Source: Opisthorchis felineus (Eukaryota > Platyhelminthes > Trematoda > Opisthorchiida > Opisthorchiidae). Taken from it: a DNA stretch of 64,000 bases. Shown one piece after another: positions 23,317 through 34,800 of this stretch. The notes beneath the pieces are model-generated. The model saw only the letters and a program-made list of their open reading frames with translations. It ran no database searches and was not told the DNA's origin. Position 1 is the stretch's first letter, and every line of letters starts with the position of its first letter. The DNA lies in assembly GCA_004794785.1 (NCBI GenBank), contig SJOL01006423.1:544859-608858 (forward strand). The letters run 5' to 3'. The position numbers and the translations under genes are program-made.

Positions 23317-23451
23317 CCGACCATAGGCAGTTCTCTGTTTTGACGAATCCAGTGAGGCCGCGTGCAAAATAGGTGCGTCCAAATAGGGGAGGTGATCATC
23401 TGCTTCATCTCGGTAATTGACAGCGAGATTTTGGTAAATACGTTTGAGAAG
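23317..23451 (-). CDS. Probable internal exon, unidentified protein
   Basis: On minus, a strong acceptor (CATTTTTTTCAG) is followed by exactly 45 open codons and a strong GTAAGTATG donor, phase 0 at both ends. The peptide reads LLKRIYQNLAVNYRDEADDH, and its later part includes DAPILHAASLDSSKQR. It is mixed charged and helical in character, with no hydrophobic segment. An alternative acceptor farther upstream (CGTTAG near 23506) would keep the frame open and add about 18 residues. I do not recognise the family, and no partner exon was found nearby. The exon call rests on splice signals plus an open frame. Confidence 0.5.
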
Positions 23452-25912
23452 CTGAAAAAAATGCATGAGATCCAGGAGATTCCCTATGAGTGGCTTCACT
23501 GGAGTGGCCGAACTAACGAAATCACATAGCAAGTAAGTTTATTCTCTCAGGGGGAAGCCTTTGGTGAATACAGACTAAACATAAACAAAGCATATTTATA
23601 TCATAGTTTTCATGATGTTATCAAGCTAGATTCAGTGAAAAGTAGTTAGATGACCATTAGCCACCTGGCCACTTTTGTTCTTTGAAGTATCAGTCGTACC
23701 TTAAATATGTGGGAAGGGTGCCTTGAGTTGCTTATTTTTTTTGGAAGTCTGTACCGTTCTGGCATTGAGTAGCCTATTGATTTTGGACGCTTGTGGGTTC
23801 CTTTCTTGATCAATCCAAGTGCTATTCTGACCTTTATCTAGTGACTGGAGTGTTCGCTCAACACTTAGAACTGAATGCTTCTTGTTTATCCATTACCACA
23901 GCATCATAAGTTCGTTGGAGATGAAATTAGAGAACGGTTTATTGATATTCGTTGTCGTAGTGCAGGACAGGTTATTTAACTGCACACATTTATGAGTAAA
24001 AAGACTGACAGGAAAGGCTTGGTGGAGCATATTTCACACATTACAGATCAGCGAATATGATTTAACTCGAAGTAGTTCGAATCGATATTAAAATCGGTTT
24101 ATTTGAACAGAACGTAATAGTGGGGCAACAGCGTCACCAGAGAAAACATCTTCCGAAACAGTAGGAAAAATTAAGGAATAACTCAAGGAAAGTCAAAACT
24201 CGGATAGCTTTCCCATGGAGATGAACATTTTGCACGAACTAAATTGTCCGTTCAAGGTCAAACCGGGTGAAAAGAAGAACCACTTGAGCTGTTCAAACTG
24301 AATGGCAAAACTGAGATACAAACAATGAAAAGAGTGGATCCCCTAATACAACACAAAGAAAAAGTTAACAAGACTGTGGCACACCTGTAATGTGCTGTGG
24401 ATCCATGTATAAATATCGTGGCTGAAAATAAACAAGACTGAATGTTTTCTAGGGAGAATAGACAAAAGCGTTTTGTTAAAATCATAGAAAAGACTTAGTA
24501 GAATTCATTCGGTTTTAGGCGAACTTCTAAGTATATGTTTTATGTTGCTGGAAAATCTTTCCGTATAGAATAATAGTACGGCCGATACGCTTTGATTTTG
24601 TGTTTTATTGCGGAAGTTGTTCAGGTCCGATTTCATTAGTGGGTTCGATAAGTTGTTTTGAATGTGACCGTTGCTAAAACACTGTTTTTAGCTAAGATCG
24701 AATTGTCCATATTTCAGATAACCATAAACGCAAGCGGCCTGCGGCGGGCTTCCACCGACAGCTTCGAATGTTTATGAGGAAATACTCTAAACCACCGTGT
24801 AATAGCCAGGATGTCAATCACATCAGCGTCCATACGAAACTGCATGTTCGTAGGTTTCGTGTCAAATTGTAGAGAGTCGTCACATTGTTTTAGTTAACGG
24901 AAATTGTGGTATTTTTACTTCTTGGCCAGTACAACAAAATTCGCACAGCTCTTGAACACCATGTGTGGCTACACGTTGCCCAAGGATATCCCGAAATCCC
25001 ATTTTTAGCTTTAGACCAAGGGAACCTGAATATACTGTCCCAGCATTTTGAGGGATGCACTCAATCATTGTGGGAACTAAACTGATTACCACATCGAATT
25101 AGTCGAAATATTCGACAGTGATGCATATCTCCAACCAGCATGTCAAACTAAACTAGGTGACTCTAAATGCAGTTAGATCGATCGCAATCCGAATAATTTA
25201 GCCACCTCTTCAAGCCCGAACACATTATTCACACAGTATAGTTGCACAGACTGTCTGTGACCACTTCTGATTCAGTTCTGCTGTCAAGTAAATGGTGCCG
25301 TTTCATTTCCACTTTTGCTCACTATGCTTAGTGTATGCGACTTCTGTTCATCCTACAACAGTGAAATTTCACAATGAGACCCCGTGAACAGTCGCCTACG
25401 AAAGTTCGCTTTAAATATATAGACGCAGTTAGTTGATAATCTGAACGCCTGAAGTTTCATTTTGAATAATGTTGCCAGCTAGCGCTTCTATTCGGTTGGT
25501 CGACATTAGTAAGCACTTCTAAGCTCCACATTTATTTTGCTGGTGTTTCTAAGTTACAAAGAATTCGTGGGATTTTCGAAACTTTAGAAATGATCCTAAT
25601 TATGTGGGTAAATATATTTAGGTTAAAGGCCTGTGCAACTGGTAGGTTTGATGGGACTTGCGCTGAACTCTTTAGCTTTTCCAAGAGACCTTTGCTGTTG
25701 CTTTTGCAACCAATAAAAATTCCAGCCTAGGTGCCGAATCACAGAGGAGTATGACCATCACATAGCCCAAACGGAATATGATTGGTCGATTGCACATAAC
25801 TTGGCTTTAAATGTGTCGAACAGAGCAGCTTGGGTTGCAGGCTTCCGTAGAGGGCAAAAACTCTATTGAATCAGTTTACATGAGGTACAACAATTGAATA
25901 CGGTGCTTTCCG
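23452..25912. other. Upstream flank of the receptor gene; nothing else recognised
   Basis: This is an AT-rich stretch. A TATA-like AAATATATTTA lies near 25610, some 300 bases before the receptor ATG, but its role is unproven. No repeat copy was identified. Confidence 0.4.
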
Positions 25913-27343
25913 ATGTGGTTAGCAACAAGTGCACTAAATTTGTTCGAACGCTGCCACTGCGGTTTGCCTCCAACTGTTCCCACCAAAATTTCAACCTATC
26001 ACAATGCCTCCACCGTGGATTCTTACAATGCTTCGCTGTGTTTCAATTCAAGCTTTTCTGAGCTCACGGACCCAAATTGCCCCAATTCATCTGGTAGATC
26101 TATGATAGCCCATGCAGGTCTGGCCGTCGGTTCACTAGCCACTGCAACACATTTGGCACTCATATTTAGCCTCCGCAGTGGTCTTGTACAACTCTACGGG
26201 CCGTGTCTTTTAACCTCCATGTGGTCCAGCTTTCTCCATAGCTTGTTACTTTTTGTTAGTGCACAGATTTCAAGCTTCGTACGGCAAAGTGAAAACCTCA
26301 GTACAGAGTTTTCTACGCAGCTATTCACCTGTCAACTTATTGATTCATTACTTCACGCAACGGCACTAATCACGCATCTGAGTTTATTACTTGGCTTATT
26401 TGGACAATATCAACAAATAAAACGAAACGAGTTCTATCGAACTACGTTCATTCGAAAGGATGTTACCCACCGTCGAAATTCGAGATCCATGTGCACACCA
26501 CTTTCAAACCAAGTCCCTGTATTACCTTCTGTGTGTGCCACTCCGGACTATGAGTGTAAGCTTAGTGGACATCCAAAGTCAGTTCTGAATCGACATTCAA
26601 CTGAAGAATTACACCGGTCCACGCAACCAGCCCAGACAATGTGGACTGGTAGAGTAAAGCTACCGAATTACACTGCCAGCCGCAGACATCACTGCTTTCC
26701 CCAGGGTTACTGTCACGCCGACTGGTCGTGTATGGGACCACCTCTGAGTGTATTACTCTCATTATTACCAGTATCCTTTGGACTTTACTCTACCTGGACT
26801 TTTGAATTAAGTAGTCCTTGGAATTTGGCCTACGGAATCGTCAATTGCGGAGGTGTGGGAAGTTGCCTAGTGGCATTTCAATGGCTACTCTATCTACCGC
26901 TTGGACTAGTCTTTGTTTGTGAAGTCTTATTGATAGCATTCGTTGTAACTCGTCCGGCTTACAGCCAAACTGTTGTGTTTGGTACACAAAGTGAGATAAA
27001 CGAGCATTTACACTTCAAAGCGCAATTTGGCATGCATTGCAAGATGGTTATCAGTCAAATGGTTGTGTGGATTACTGCATTCATCTCAAATCACGTGTGT
27101 CTCACCTCCTTGTGGCAGCTGTATGCTCTTTTTACCGGACTCCAGAGTCTTTTCCTCATTGTAAGTTGTGTTTTGTCAAGACCCTTCCTTGAAGTTATCT
27201 TTAAGCGGAACGACCCTCTGAGACACTTGAAGATAGACAACCTGGCGATGAGCATGCCACTTGCCATGAGACAGATTGGTGGGAAGCCGAATTTACCACA
27301 TTCCGCGGCTGTTTCAAGTAGAATGCACCTCATTCAGAATTGA
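25913..27343 (+). CDS. Seven-transmembrane receptor, secretin/adhesion GPCR-like
   Basis: The frame has 476 codons; an in-frame TGA at 25895-25897 precedes the ATG. Hydrophobic helices lie near residues 64-86, 93-117, 139-165, 274-294, 319-346, 376-396 and 399-422. The N-terminal 60 residues carry NxS/T sites at N31, N39, N45 and N58, and the second outer loop region holds Cys312/Cys318 that could bond Cys140 at the top of helix 3. There is no DRY or NPxxY. Instead CQLIDSLLHATALITHLSLL (helix 3) and LYALFTGLQSLFLIVSCVLS (helix 7) resemble class B2 receptors (family knowledge). The loop between helices 3 and 4 is unusually long, about 100 residues. No GAIN or hormone domain is present, so either the protein is stripped down or upstream exons join at an acceptor such as 25921-25922. 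The ligand is unknown. Confidence 0.8.
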   Translation: MWLATSALNLFERCHCGLPPTVPTKISTYHNASTVDSYNASLCFNSSFSELTDPNCPNSSGRSMIAHAGLAVGSLATATHLALIFSLRSGLVQLYGPCLLTSMWSSFLHSLLLFVSAQISSFVRQSENLSTEFSTQLFTCQLIDSLLHATALITHLSLLLGLFGQYQQIKRNEFYRTTFIRKDVTHRRNSRSMCTPLSNQVPVLPSVCATPDYECKLSGHPKSVLNRHSTEELHRSTQPAQTMWTGRVKLPNYTASRRHHCFPQGYCHADWSCMGPPLSVLLSLLPVSFGLYSTWTFELSSPWNLAYGIVNCGGVGSCLVAFQWLLYLPLGLVFVCEVLLIAFVVTRPAYSQTVVFGTQSEINEHLHFKAQFGMHCKMVISQMVVWITAFISNHVCLTSLWQLYALFTGLQSLFLIVSCVLSRPFLEVIFKRNDPLRHLKIDNLAMSMPLAMRQIGGKPNLPHSAAVSSRMHLIQN

Positions 27344-27927
27344 GTGTTTCTGTATGAATATCTACTCAAGCCTTCCATAAGTAAAGTCCGTTTTATTCTA
27401 ACGCCGCCGCCGTGGTATTTTATTTTCCTATGCTGAATAGGATGTATTTCTAAAATTGATGTAAAAATCCACAGGCAGGATTACTATATACAAAAAACAT
27501 GAGAAGAAAGAAATCTGCGAAAATTTGTAAATATAGATAAATGTAGTACTTAGATATTACTCAACAGTAGTATTCCCATTTATCGTACGTTGTTCAGATG
27601 ACTGAACTTCATTCACGTGAGCATACTAAAATCGCTGTGTGCAAAACCCTCAAAGTGCTCCACACTAACCGCTATTGTTGCAGGATGTTTGTATAGGTCA
27701 TGGATTCAGCGAGCGAAGAGAATATTCTCTGGGAGTCCAAATTAAGAGGCGGATTTTCGTCCACACACAGTGGTACGCTGCCACAGTCCTCGTACTGTAA
27801 ACTTCACAATCCGAAATAACGGTGGTGTCATCTGCTCCGGTATCCATCCACTTCGGAACGATTTTCAGTATTCAAAATAAGGTGTGGCACAAGTGAGTGA
27901 GATATTCAATTTGGTTGTAAGCAGTTC

Positions 27928-27933
27928 AATAAA
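27928..27933 (+). promoter_or_regulatory. Candidate polyadenylation signal (AATAAA)
   Basis: This is the first canonical hexamer I see after the receptor stop, 585 bases downstream. That gives a plausible 3' UTR length. It is not proven. Confidence 0.35.
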
Positions 27934-30029
27934 AAGTATTATTAGTATTCACATTGTTGATAACAATAGGGTGACGAAAGGGACCTGGATGCAATGAACG
28001 AATTGCGGACAGTTTTGGTCTTTGGGTACTTCCGAACGATTTAGCATACATATGCCATACCCCAAAAGCGAAAGCCCTCAAGAAATCGAAGACTGCTGGT
28101 TTCAAGGTGTTTGTTTTTAGAGAAAAATCAAAATGAATGTGCGTAGTTTGTTTACCTGGATACCAGTCCAAAGCTGCTGGCCTGTGTTTTCATTCTTACG
28201 CATCTATGAATTGCACATCCTTAATTCGCTGTGCCGAATCCAAAGAGACCTAACCTCAGTTGACCTACGGGTCCAAATGAATTGAATGTCTGCAGTATTA
28301 GTTTATTTCGTACATTAACTCTTGGTAATTTACTTACGGTTGTGGATGTTTAAAGTTTCATCTAGTTAATGGTTTTGGGTGGATGGGCGTGGTTTGCCGT
28401 TAGCTCGGATTTCGGTTACTAACTTTCTAGTAACCAACGGTAGGTGTCTTTCTGGTCAAAGGCTTTGACGAATACCGCAGAATGCCTTCTTTGGAAGCAG
28501 CATAATTTGGTAGCATGAGGTACTGCTTGCTTGCACGTTTATACCAAAATGAAATTGAGGACTTACCGGATCGAAACCTTACTTGCTTTTCGGCTGCGAA
28601 AAGTTTGTGTAGACGGGACCACCATTTGAGTGCACTCTCAAAAGTTGGGAGAAGTGATCGCAATATGACAGGTTGCATATTGCTCTACAAGTTGGGCAAA
28701 CATAAGTTTGATATTCCCCTCCAGCTCCCTAACCAAACGTTCCCTTCAGTGAACAATCTTGCCATCGCGAAAGTCTGTATTTCATTTTCTACTGGTTTAC
28801 TCTGCTTTAAACAGCATGTACCTGTCAGTGTATACGTTCGCGGTCCTTTAGCTTCTTTGTGCCCTTCCACTAAAACGCACAGGTGTGAGATTTACGGTGA
28901 GTGACAACTTTTCGTGGAGCTGACGCGACAGAAATAGAGGTTCTGTCATTTCACAGGTCGAATAAATGACGGGAGCTGCGCTCAGCCGCAAAAGGAAAAT
29001 CAACTGCAATGTGCTGTATCGTTTTGGATGAATAGATATCGGTTAATCTTAAAATGCGGTGAGGATCAGAGGTGGCACCGCCAGTCCCTCGTGTGGCGGT
29101 TTTTCCATACTTATCTGTTAGGCTGACGTTATAAATGGTTGTTGTTGACTGTTGGATTTCTCTAGAATGGATTGGTCACCGTGAGAGAAATTTTATCACT
29201 GAACCATGTTATCCATATGGTTTCTTAGATGGATTTTTTCGGGAGTTGATGATTTGGCGGTTGATCTGCTCACAGAACCTGGCAACTGACTTACCGGTCA
29301 ATTAAAGGTCCAGTACCAAGCTCAGCAAACAGACCAGTAGCCATATAAGCAACTACCACTAAGTGCAACCAAGCTAAGAGTGAAAGAAGGGAATCCCTTC
29401 GCCGCGAATTCGGTTATTAGCAAACACAAACTAAACAGTTACAAACTATTGGATAGGAAAGTAAATATCTCATATGCACATAATTTTTAAAAACTGAATA
29501 TTCACACGCATCTTCTTGAACTTTCGCGGACTATCACGCAATTGTAAACGAACGCTGCAAAGCAGTCCCACAAGTTCCGTAAGAAACCGCACCTTTCATT
29601 AGACGCGGGGCGGAGCTTCGAGAGAAACACATGGTACTAGCATGTGCCACCACTAGTATCCGCCGTTACACCAGTATCCAAAAATTGCCCAGTGGACTCC
29701 CCTTGTAGTGGTTTGCTCGGCGTTCATAGTGGATAAGCTGGCATTGCCAAGGTGGAAGCTTTTTTAAAAAAATTTCATGCTCTACTTCCTGCGTCGTACC
29801 GTAGTGCACGTGACTGAAAACATGACGGTTGTGCAAGAAAGTTCTCAAAAAAGAGGATACATCGATCTTTCAACAAGGAAGTTGCTTCGGTCTAGTCACC
29901 ATGACATTCCAAGGAATAATGAATCAGACAGCAACTGTGACAACAAACCTTTTCAGCCTGGGTGGAGGGAAGGAGAGTATAACAGTTAGGCTGCTGTTCA
30001 ACTGCTCCAAGCTAGACTGTTAATTATTC
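27934..30029. other. Mostly unrecognised; one weak exon candidate
   Basis: The + strand frame at 28515-28895 stays open for 127 codons and stops just after a GTGAGTG donor. The last part is listed separately. No repeat family member was identified here. Confidence 0.4.
28816..28895 (+). CDS. Weak exon candidate
   Basis: A pyrimidine-rich CTGCTTTAAACAG acceptor precedes an open stretch reading HVPVSVYVRGPLASLCPSTK. It ends at TTTACG|GTGAGTG. Signals fit an exon of about 80 bases, but the peptide is short and unrecognised. The antisense strand is also open. Confidence 0.25.
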
Positions 30030-30200
30030 AACAACTGTGCAGATGGTTGCGGGCTCGAAAGCTCGTAAAGTTTCGTAAGATGCGCACTGCTGATGAGTCC
30101 CAGTAAGGATGAAGCAACTATACTGTGTTTCTCAGCTTTCCAGCGTAGATTGGTCTCACTGACAAGGATAAGATACTACAAAATATCCTCACATTACCAT
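30030..30200 (+). mobile_element. SINE family A, 5'-truncated copy
   Basis: The copy starts near the tRNA-like B-box region (GCGGGCTCGAAAG). It keeps GTTTCGTAAGATGCGCACTG, the hammerhead-like core and the CAGCTTTCCAGCG segment. The tail ends near CTACAAAATATCCTCAC. Confidence 0.75.
30085..30127 (+). ncRNA. Hammerhead-like motif in SINE A, stem III decayed
   Basis: CACTG, CTGATGA, stem II G-TCC/GGA-T, and GAA are in order. Stem III (GCAACTAT) is no longer self-complementary and the closing strand CTGTG mismatches stem I. It is probably inactive. Confidence 0.6.
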
Positions 30201-33200
30201 CATTTTGATAACCCTAATGTCAGTTTGGCATAGGAAATTTCATGTCATAATTGTTCGGCAAGTTGACCTTGTGATTATCCATCTGACCAACAGTTTCTAA
30301 AACGACACCTGAGCATCCATAAAAAGTTGGCTCATTGTTTGCCACTGTCAGCCCTGATCGTGTCTGTTAGAAGCGGAAGAAGGGAAAATGCGTAGAATGG
30401 AAGTAGGCTCAATGTGAATATGCATGTGGGTTCTTGTCGGTGTTGATACAGCAAACAGACAGTAGGTATTAATCAGAGTAAACAGAGTGATAGTTATTCC
30501 AAGCTTGTATCTGGCTCAAACGTGGCTTTCGGACCGGTTTTCTGTTCACCACCTTTAACGAGCACAAATAAACTTTAAAGTGAGTAGAATTTTGCATATC
30601 TCATTTAGCTAACAGTCTGGTTCAATGAATGCTCCAAAGTTCAATAGGAAGAGCTTGCGACTGAGGCGTTCCTCTTCAGATTTAAAAATGGGGAAAACGA
30701 AAGGGTGGAAGTTTTTTGAGCCGCGAAGCAATAGTGCTCGTCATATACAGCGAACTCTCCTCTAAGTGACAGTTTTTCTCGAGCATTGCCAAATAGAGAA
30801 AATATTCTGTTTTGTCGAAAAACCGCTCCCCTAATTCTGATTCTCCTGCAACGGCTACGAACATCGTGAGTTCTTATTATTACGCTGCAGGTTCTCCACA
30901 TTTTACATCTGCCGCTACTTGAGGGACGCCTTTACGAAACTCGACTTCACCTAAGAAGGCAAGGCGACTGGCAGCAACTAAAATTTTCATTCATCCAGAG
31001 CGATATTCACTAGCCAGAAATGCACGTACTTATCTGTGTTCATTGCTCACTTGGTTGGCCTCACTTCACGAAGTATCATGCCTGAGCTACATCACCCGGT
31101 TATATTGGATGCCGAACCTGAATATGACTTTGCTAAGCTACCTAGCCAGTACCAACTATACGCTGGGAGCATGTAGACGTGCTTGGTACCTGTGATGCTG
31201 ACTAGTTGAGGCTGGGATTTGTATTCCCAAAGATAACACAGGCTCTATGATATACCACCTTAGACACCCAAAAGGAAAGTTACAAAACTGGTGTTACTAA
31301 TGCCCCCAATTGTAAGTGCCAACCTTCCCGAGACAACCGGTATTTTGTTTCCCAGTTGGAATAGCTTCGAAAGAGAGAAATGTATTCCCCCCTGAAGTTA
31401 CTTTCGTCAGCTAACGACAACGTTTTTATTGGGCGTCACAATCGTAAAGTTTTCAAACAATAGTTCACAAGGTGGTCGAAGAGACGCAGGACCAACGCAC
31501 GACTTCCCACTGGATGCTTCCAAGAGACAGGGAATGTGAAAAATCTAGTAATGTGTTTGTCACAAAAATGGTCCTACTGTAAAAAATTCGTGATGAAGGT
31601 AGAGCAGATACAGCTTCTTTCGAAATTTATTCAGTATCAAAGCCAATGTGGCAATTCGTAGAGGCACTTTTAAATTCAAGTTTTCCTACTGTTCCCACTT
31701 CAACGTGAACCATTATATAGGACAAAAAACGAGTCAAGTCACCAGTTATTTGCTTGTGGTTCACTGTGGTTATTTCAACAGAGAATTAAAGCAACTCCGC
31801 CCGGGGGGGGGGGGCAATAACATCCTATACAATTTTGTCGACAAAGCGACCTCGCCTTCTTCAGATACTGCTGTCTGTAAGGGTTGAACATTTAGGATAA
31901 GTGTGTAGTGTGCGGAATCGGATAACCCCACGGCTGTCTGAGTTCAAAACGGTTCCAAATCCTGGTCAGAATTGTTCATACCAAAAGCATAAGGACCGGC
32001 TGTAAGTTTCGGATGACGATCAAATGCCGGGGGATGTGTCGACCTGGAACAGCATGTTCACAACCCAATGAATACATTACCCATTGCGAAATTAAGGGCA
32101 AATCGGATCAGCAAAGTAGTGACGATCAGATTCGATATCCAGAGGTAATTTTTGGACTTCTTCTGCCAAAAGGTCAGATACAAACGCTGGAGGGCCAGGA
32201 TTCATCTCTACGTTTTTGAAAATGCGTTACGTTACAAAAGTTTTAATTCCATCAGACACGTAAAAATTTTCTATCGCTTGTTGAAAGCAAGTTACTGAAA
32301 GGCTGGTAGCATATTTGAAATTTGTCTCGTGCAGATGTCCTTTTTATAGATGCTGCCATCTAGTTGGTGCTTTGGAGGCACTTTAGGAGTTTTAGTCTGA
32401 TAGGAAGTGTGGACATTTTGTACGTCACTTCAGCTGGTCTATCCTGAAAAGAGTTAATATAGCTTGAGATATACTATTCTGTCATATAGTGGCGATGTGA
32501 TAAATTTGCGAGTCCTGAAGTGTTTTTCACCTTTTTAACATGTTTTTACTAGGGATTCATGAAATTGGAGCACATTAAAATCTGAAAACTGAACACTCTG
32601 CAATGTAGGCTGCAGGTTGTGAGCTAGGATTTTGCGAACTGAGACGTAAAAAGGGGTTGCTGCAAATTCCAGCCAAAGCTTCGGTTGATCCGAAAAGTTG
32701 CACCGGATCTCCAGCAAGTAGCATGATCAGACCAGTGGTCCCAGTTGCTGACGCTGACGGTTTGTATGACACATGAAACATCTCGACCTTACGTTGATGT
32801 TATCATTGGGGATCTGATATAATATTCTCTGCTTGAAATCCGTACGCGCAGGATAGATGACATTCACATTCTTAATAGCCTATACTTAATTTCCGCCTTC
32901 TGTACAACTATCAGGAATTTGGAGGTACATTTTGGAATTTTTATGAGGAGTCCTGTTAGTTTTGGAAGGAGTACGGTGCCAGCTGTTTTGTGCAACGAAT
33001 AGTTTTTATGTGCTCTGAGTTACAGAAGTCGGGCTTCTGCTTGATTTAATCATAAATACGGAACCAGCTGCAATACAATCCATAACCTAAGCTGTCAACA
33101 CGATTCTCATACTCATAAATCAATTCAAATGCAGAAATTCTTTGAATACCTTCATCATATGTACATCAGCTCCAATTGAACGCCTTTTTGTTTATAAAAG

Positions 33201-33969
33201 GTTAACGTCTATAGATTTACTGGGCACCTGGATGATCCTGGTAAATGCAATAATGTTAAACACTACGTCTCTTTCCGAAGCCTGTCGTTTGTGCCTGAAC
33301 AGACTCGACTTGGTCGTCACCCTTGCTTTGCAATTCAGTTCCCATTAGTTTTACCGTTTTTCACGTAAGTTTTGACACTTGTTCACACAGCGGATGCCAG
33401 CAACTCTGCTGGTGCTGTCCAAGAGATCCTTTATCCTAATTCAGACATGAGCTTCCTTGCATGTTTGGAGCAGTGGCAAGATATCGAGTTTCATCGAATG
33501 TTGAGTGATCCACTTCTTGCCACGCCGGCTTAGGTAGCACGAGCGAGGTAACTATGTTGGCTGGTTTATTGATTCGGGCAATCTGTTGTTAATCAGTCTG
33601 CTAGTTCAACAGCATGAGATTGTGTGTAAGCCAGTTCTGCATCCCACACCACCTACCTGTGGGTACGGCCAAATCAGTAATCGATAGGCCCATTTCAATA
33701 ATTGCTACAACCTGTGACAGTGAGTCTGGATAGGTTAAACAGGCCTGGAGAGAGTTTCTGAATGAGTTGCGCCTTTCGTAATTTTAATCAGTCAGTCTCA
33801 TTATGACTCGAAATATGTCGAAAACGTGCCATTATCTAGCTAGCATATATCCTATGTGTTACTTGAGTGAACAAAAGTGAAGCTCGGTGTAGGGCATGTC
33901 AGTTCAGTGTCAATAAAACCGAGACACATAAGGACTGGATGGACTTCAAAGAAAATTCAACTAAGTGAA
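30201..33969. other. No gene recognised
   Basis: A 12-base G run lies at 31803-31814. On minus, near 31835-31866, a CTGAAGAAGGCGAGGTCG block resembles ends of known retroelements but is too short to assign. A B-box-like GAGTTCAAAAC lies near 31940. No exon could be supported. Confidence 0.45.
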
Positions 33970-34800
33970 CTACACTCATTTGTGAATTAATTTGGCTGAA
34001 TCCAGCTGAATCTGTCACTCATACCATAGCTCTTCGACTGAGTGTGCTGTGCCATGCCGCCTCATGTTTCAGTTGGTACGATATTCCAGATAACACAGTA
34101 TCTTTTCTTAGCCGAATCGCACGCATAAGTTTGCTGAAAGCTGTTCGACAGCCACGACCGTTTTCGTCCTTCTTTAGGTTCATCAGGTAAACACAGTCCC
34201 CGAGTTTCCGTCATCCTCTCTGTCAGGAAGGCCAAATTCCTGAATGTAATCCCGGAATACCCGAAACCTACTGAGACCCTCAAACTCTACCAGAATCTCA
34301 ATGGGAAAGCCGGCGAGCATCCAGGCCAATCAACCAAGCAAGTAATTTAGCAAACGCTTACGTGTGTTCAGGCACGCCACAGAAGCACGACCGACTACGA
34401 TAAGCGCTCAGGAAATTCATAGAAGCACGGTCGATGATAATAGGTGTTCGTTAAACGCCAATCAGACAGTCTGGATCAGTGTCAACTAACCTTTATATAG
34501 CGCGAAGCCCTTTGTAACTTTTGGTCTCGCTTGTTCGCAATAAAGCTGTTTTGTTCCTTGTTGGCGGGTACTTTTCCGGCACTAAGACACTGGAGAGGGG
34601 ACAGCATTAGATACAACAATTTCGTTCTGCTAAAGCCCATAGTTTACACAACTGGTGGAGTATATTCCTTTGCAAACTACTTTGGTTTTAGGGGGAATCT
34701 CTAGTTTATGGTATTTTTCAACTGAGTGTGCTGTACAAATACCACGTCATTTCTCAGTTGACACGATGTTCGTGGTGTCGCTGAAAGAACTACTACGATG
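33970..34800 (+). repeat. HR repeat, two units in tandem, split by an LTR
   Basis: The 3' part of one unit (CACTCATTTGTGAAT through GTTTCAGTTGGTACGATATT) runs directly into the start of the next (GTTTGCTGAAAGCTGTTCGACAG ... CCCCGAGTTTCCGTCA). Homology stops at about 34210 and resumes near 34618 (TTCGTTCTG, then CCTTTGCAAACTACTTTGG, GTTTATGGTATTTTTCAAC and GAGTGTGCTG). The 34221-34603 insertion therefore occurred after this HR copy was in place. The ribozyme region (on minus, about 34152-34192) is mutated. Confidence 0.8.
34221..34603 (+). mobile_element. Probable solo LTR
   Basis: This 383-bp block starts TGTCAGGAAGG and ends GGGGACA, giving TGT...ACA ends. It has a TATATAG box at 34493-34499 and AATAAA at 34539-34544, the promoter and polyadenylation order typical of an LTR. 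Two imperfect copies of an AGAAGCACG(A/G)(C/T)CGA unit lie at about 34381 and 34421. HR sequence on both sides shows that no internal retrotransposon remains. No matching target-site duplication is visible, so the exact ends are uncertain. It may belong to a gypsy- or BEL-type element (inference). Confidence 0.65.

Noticed and set aside
31835..31866. Degenerate ribozyme or retroelement end on minus (CTGAAGAAGGCGAGGTCG)
   Set aside because: It resembles an element end also hinted at near 44205-44240, but it is too short and lacks a complete core.
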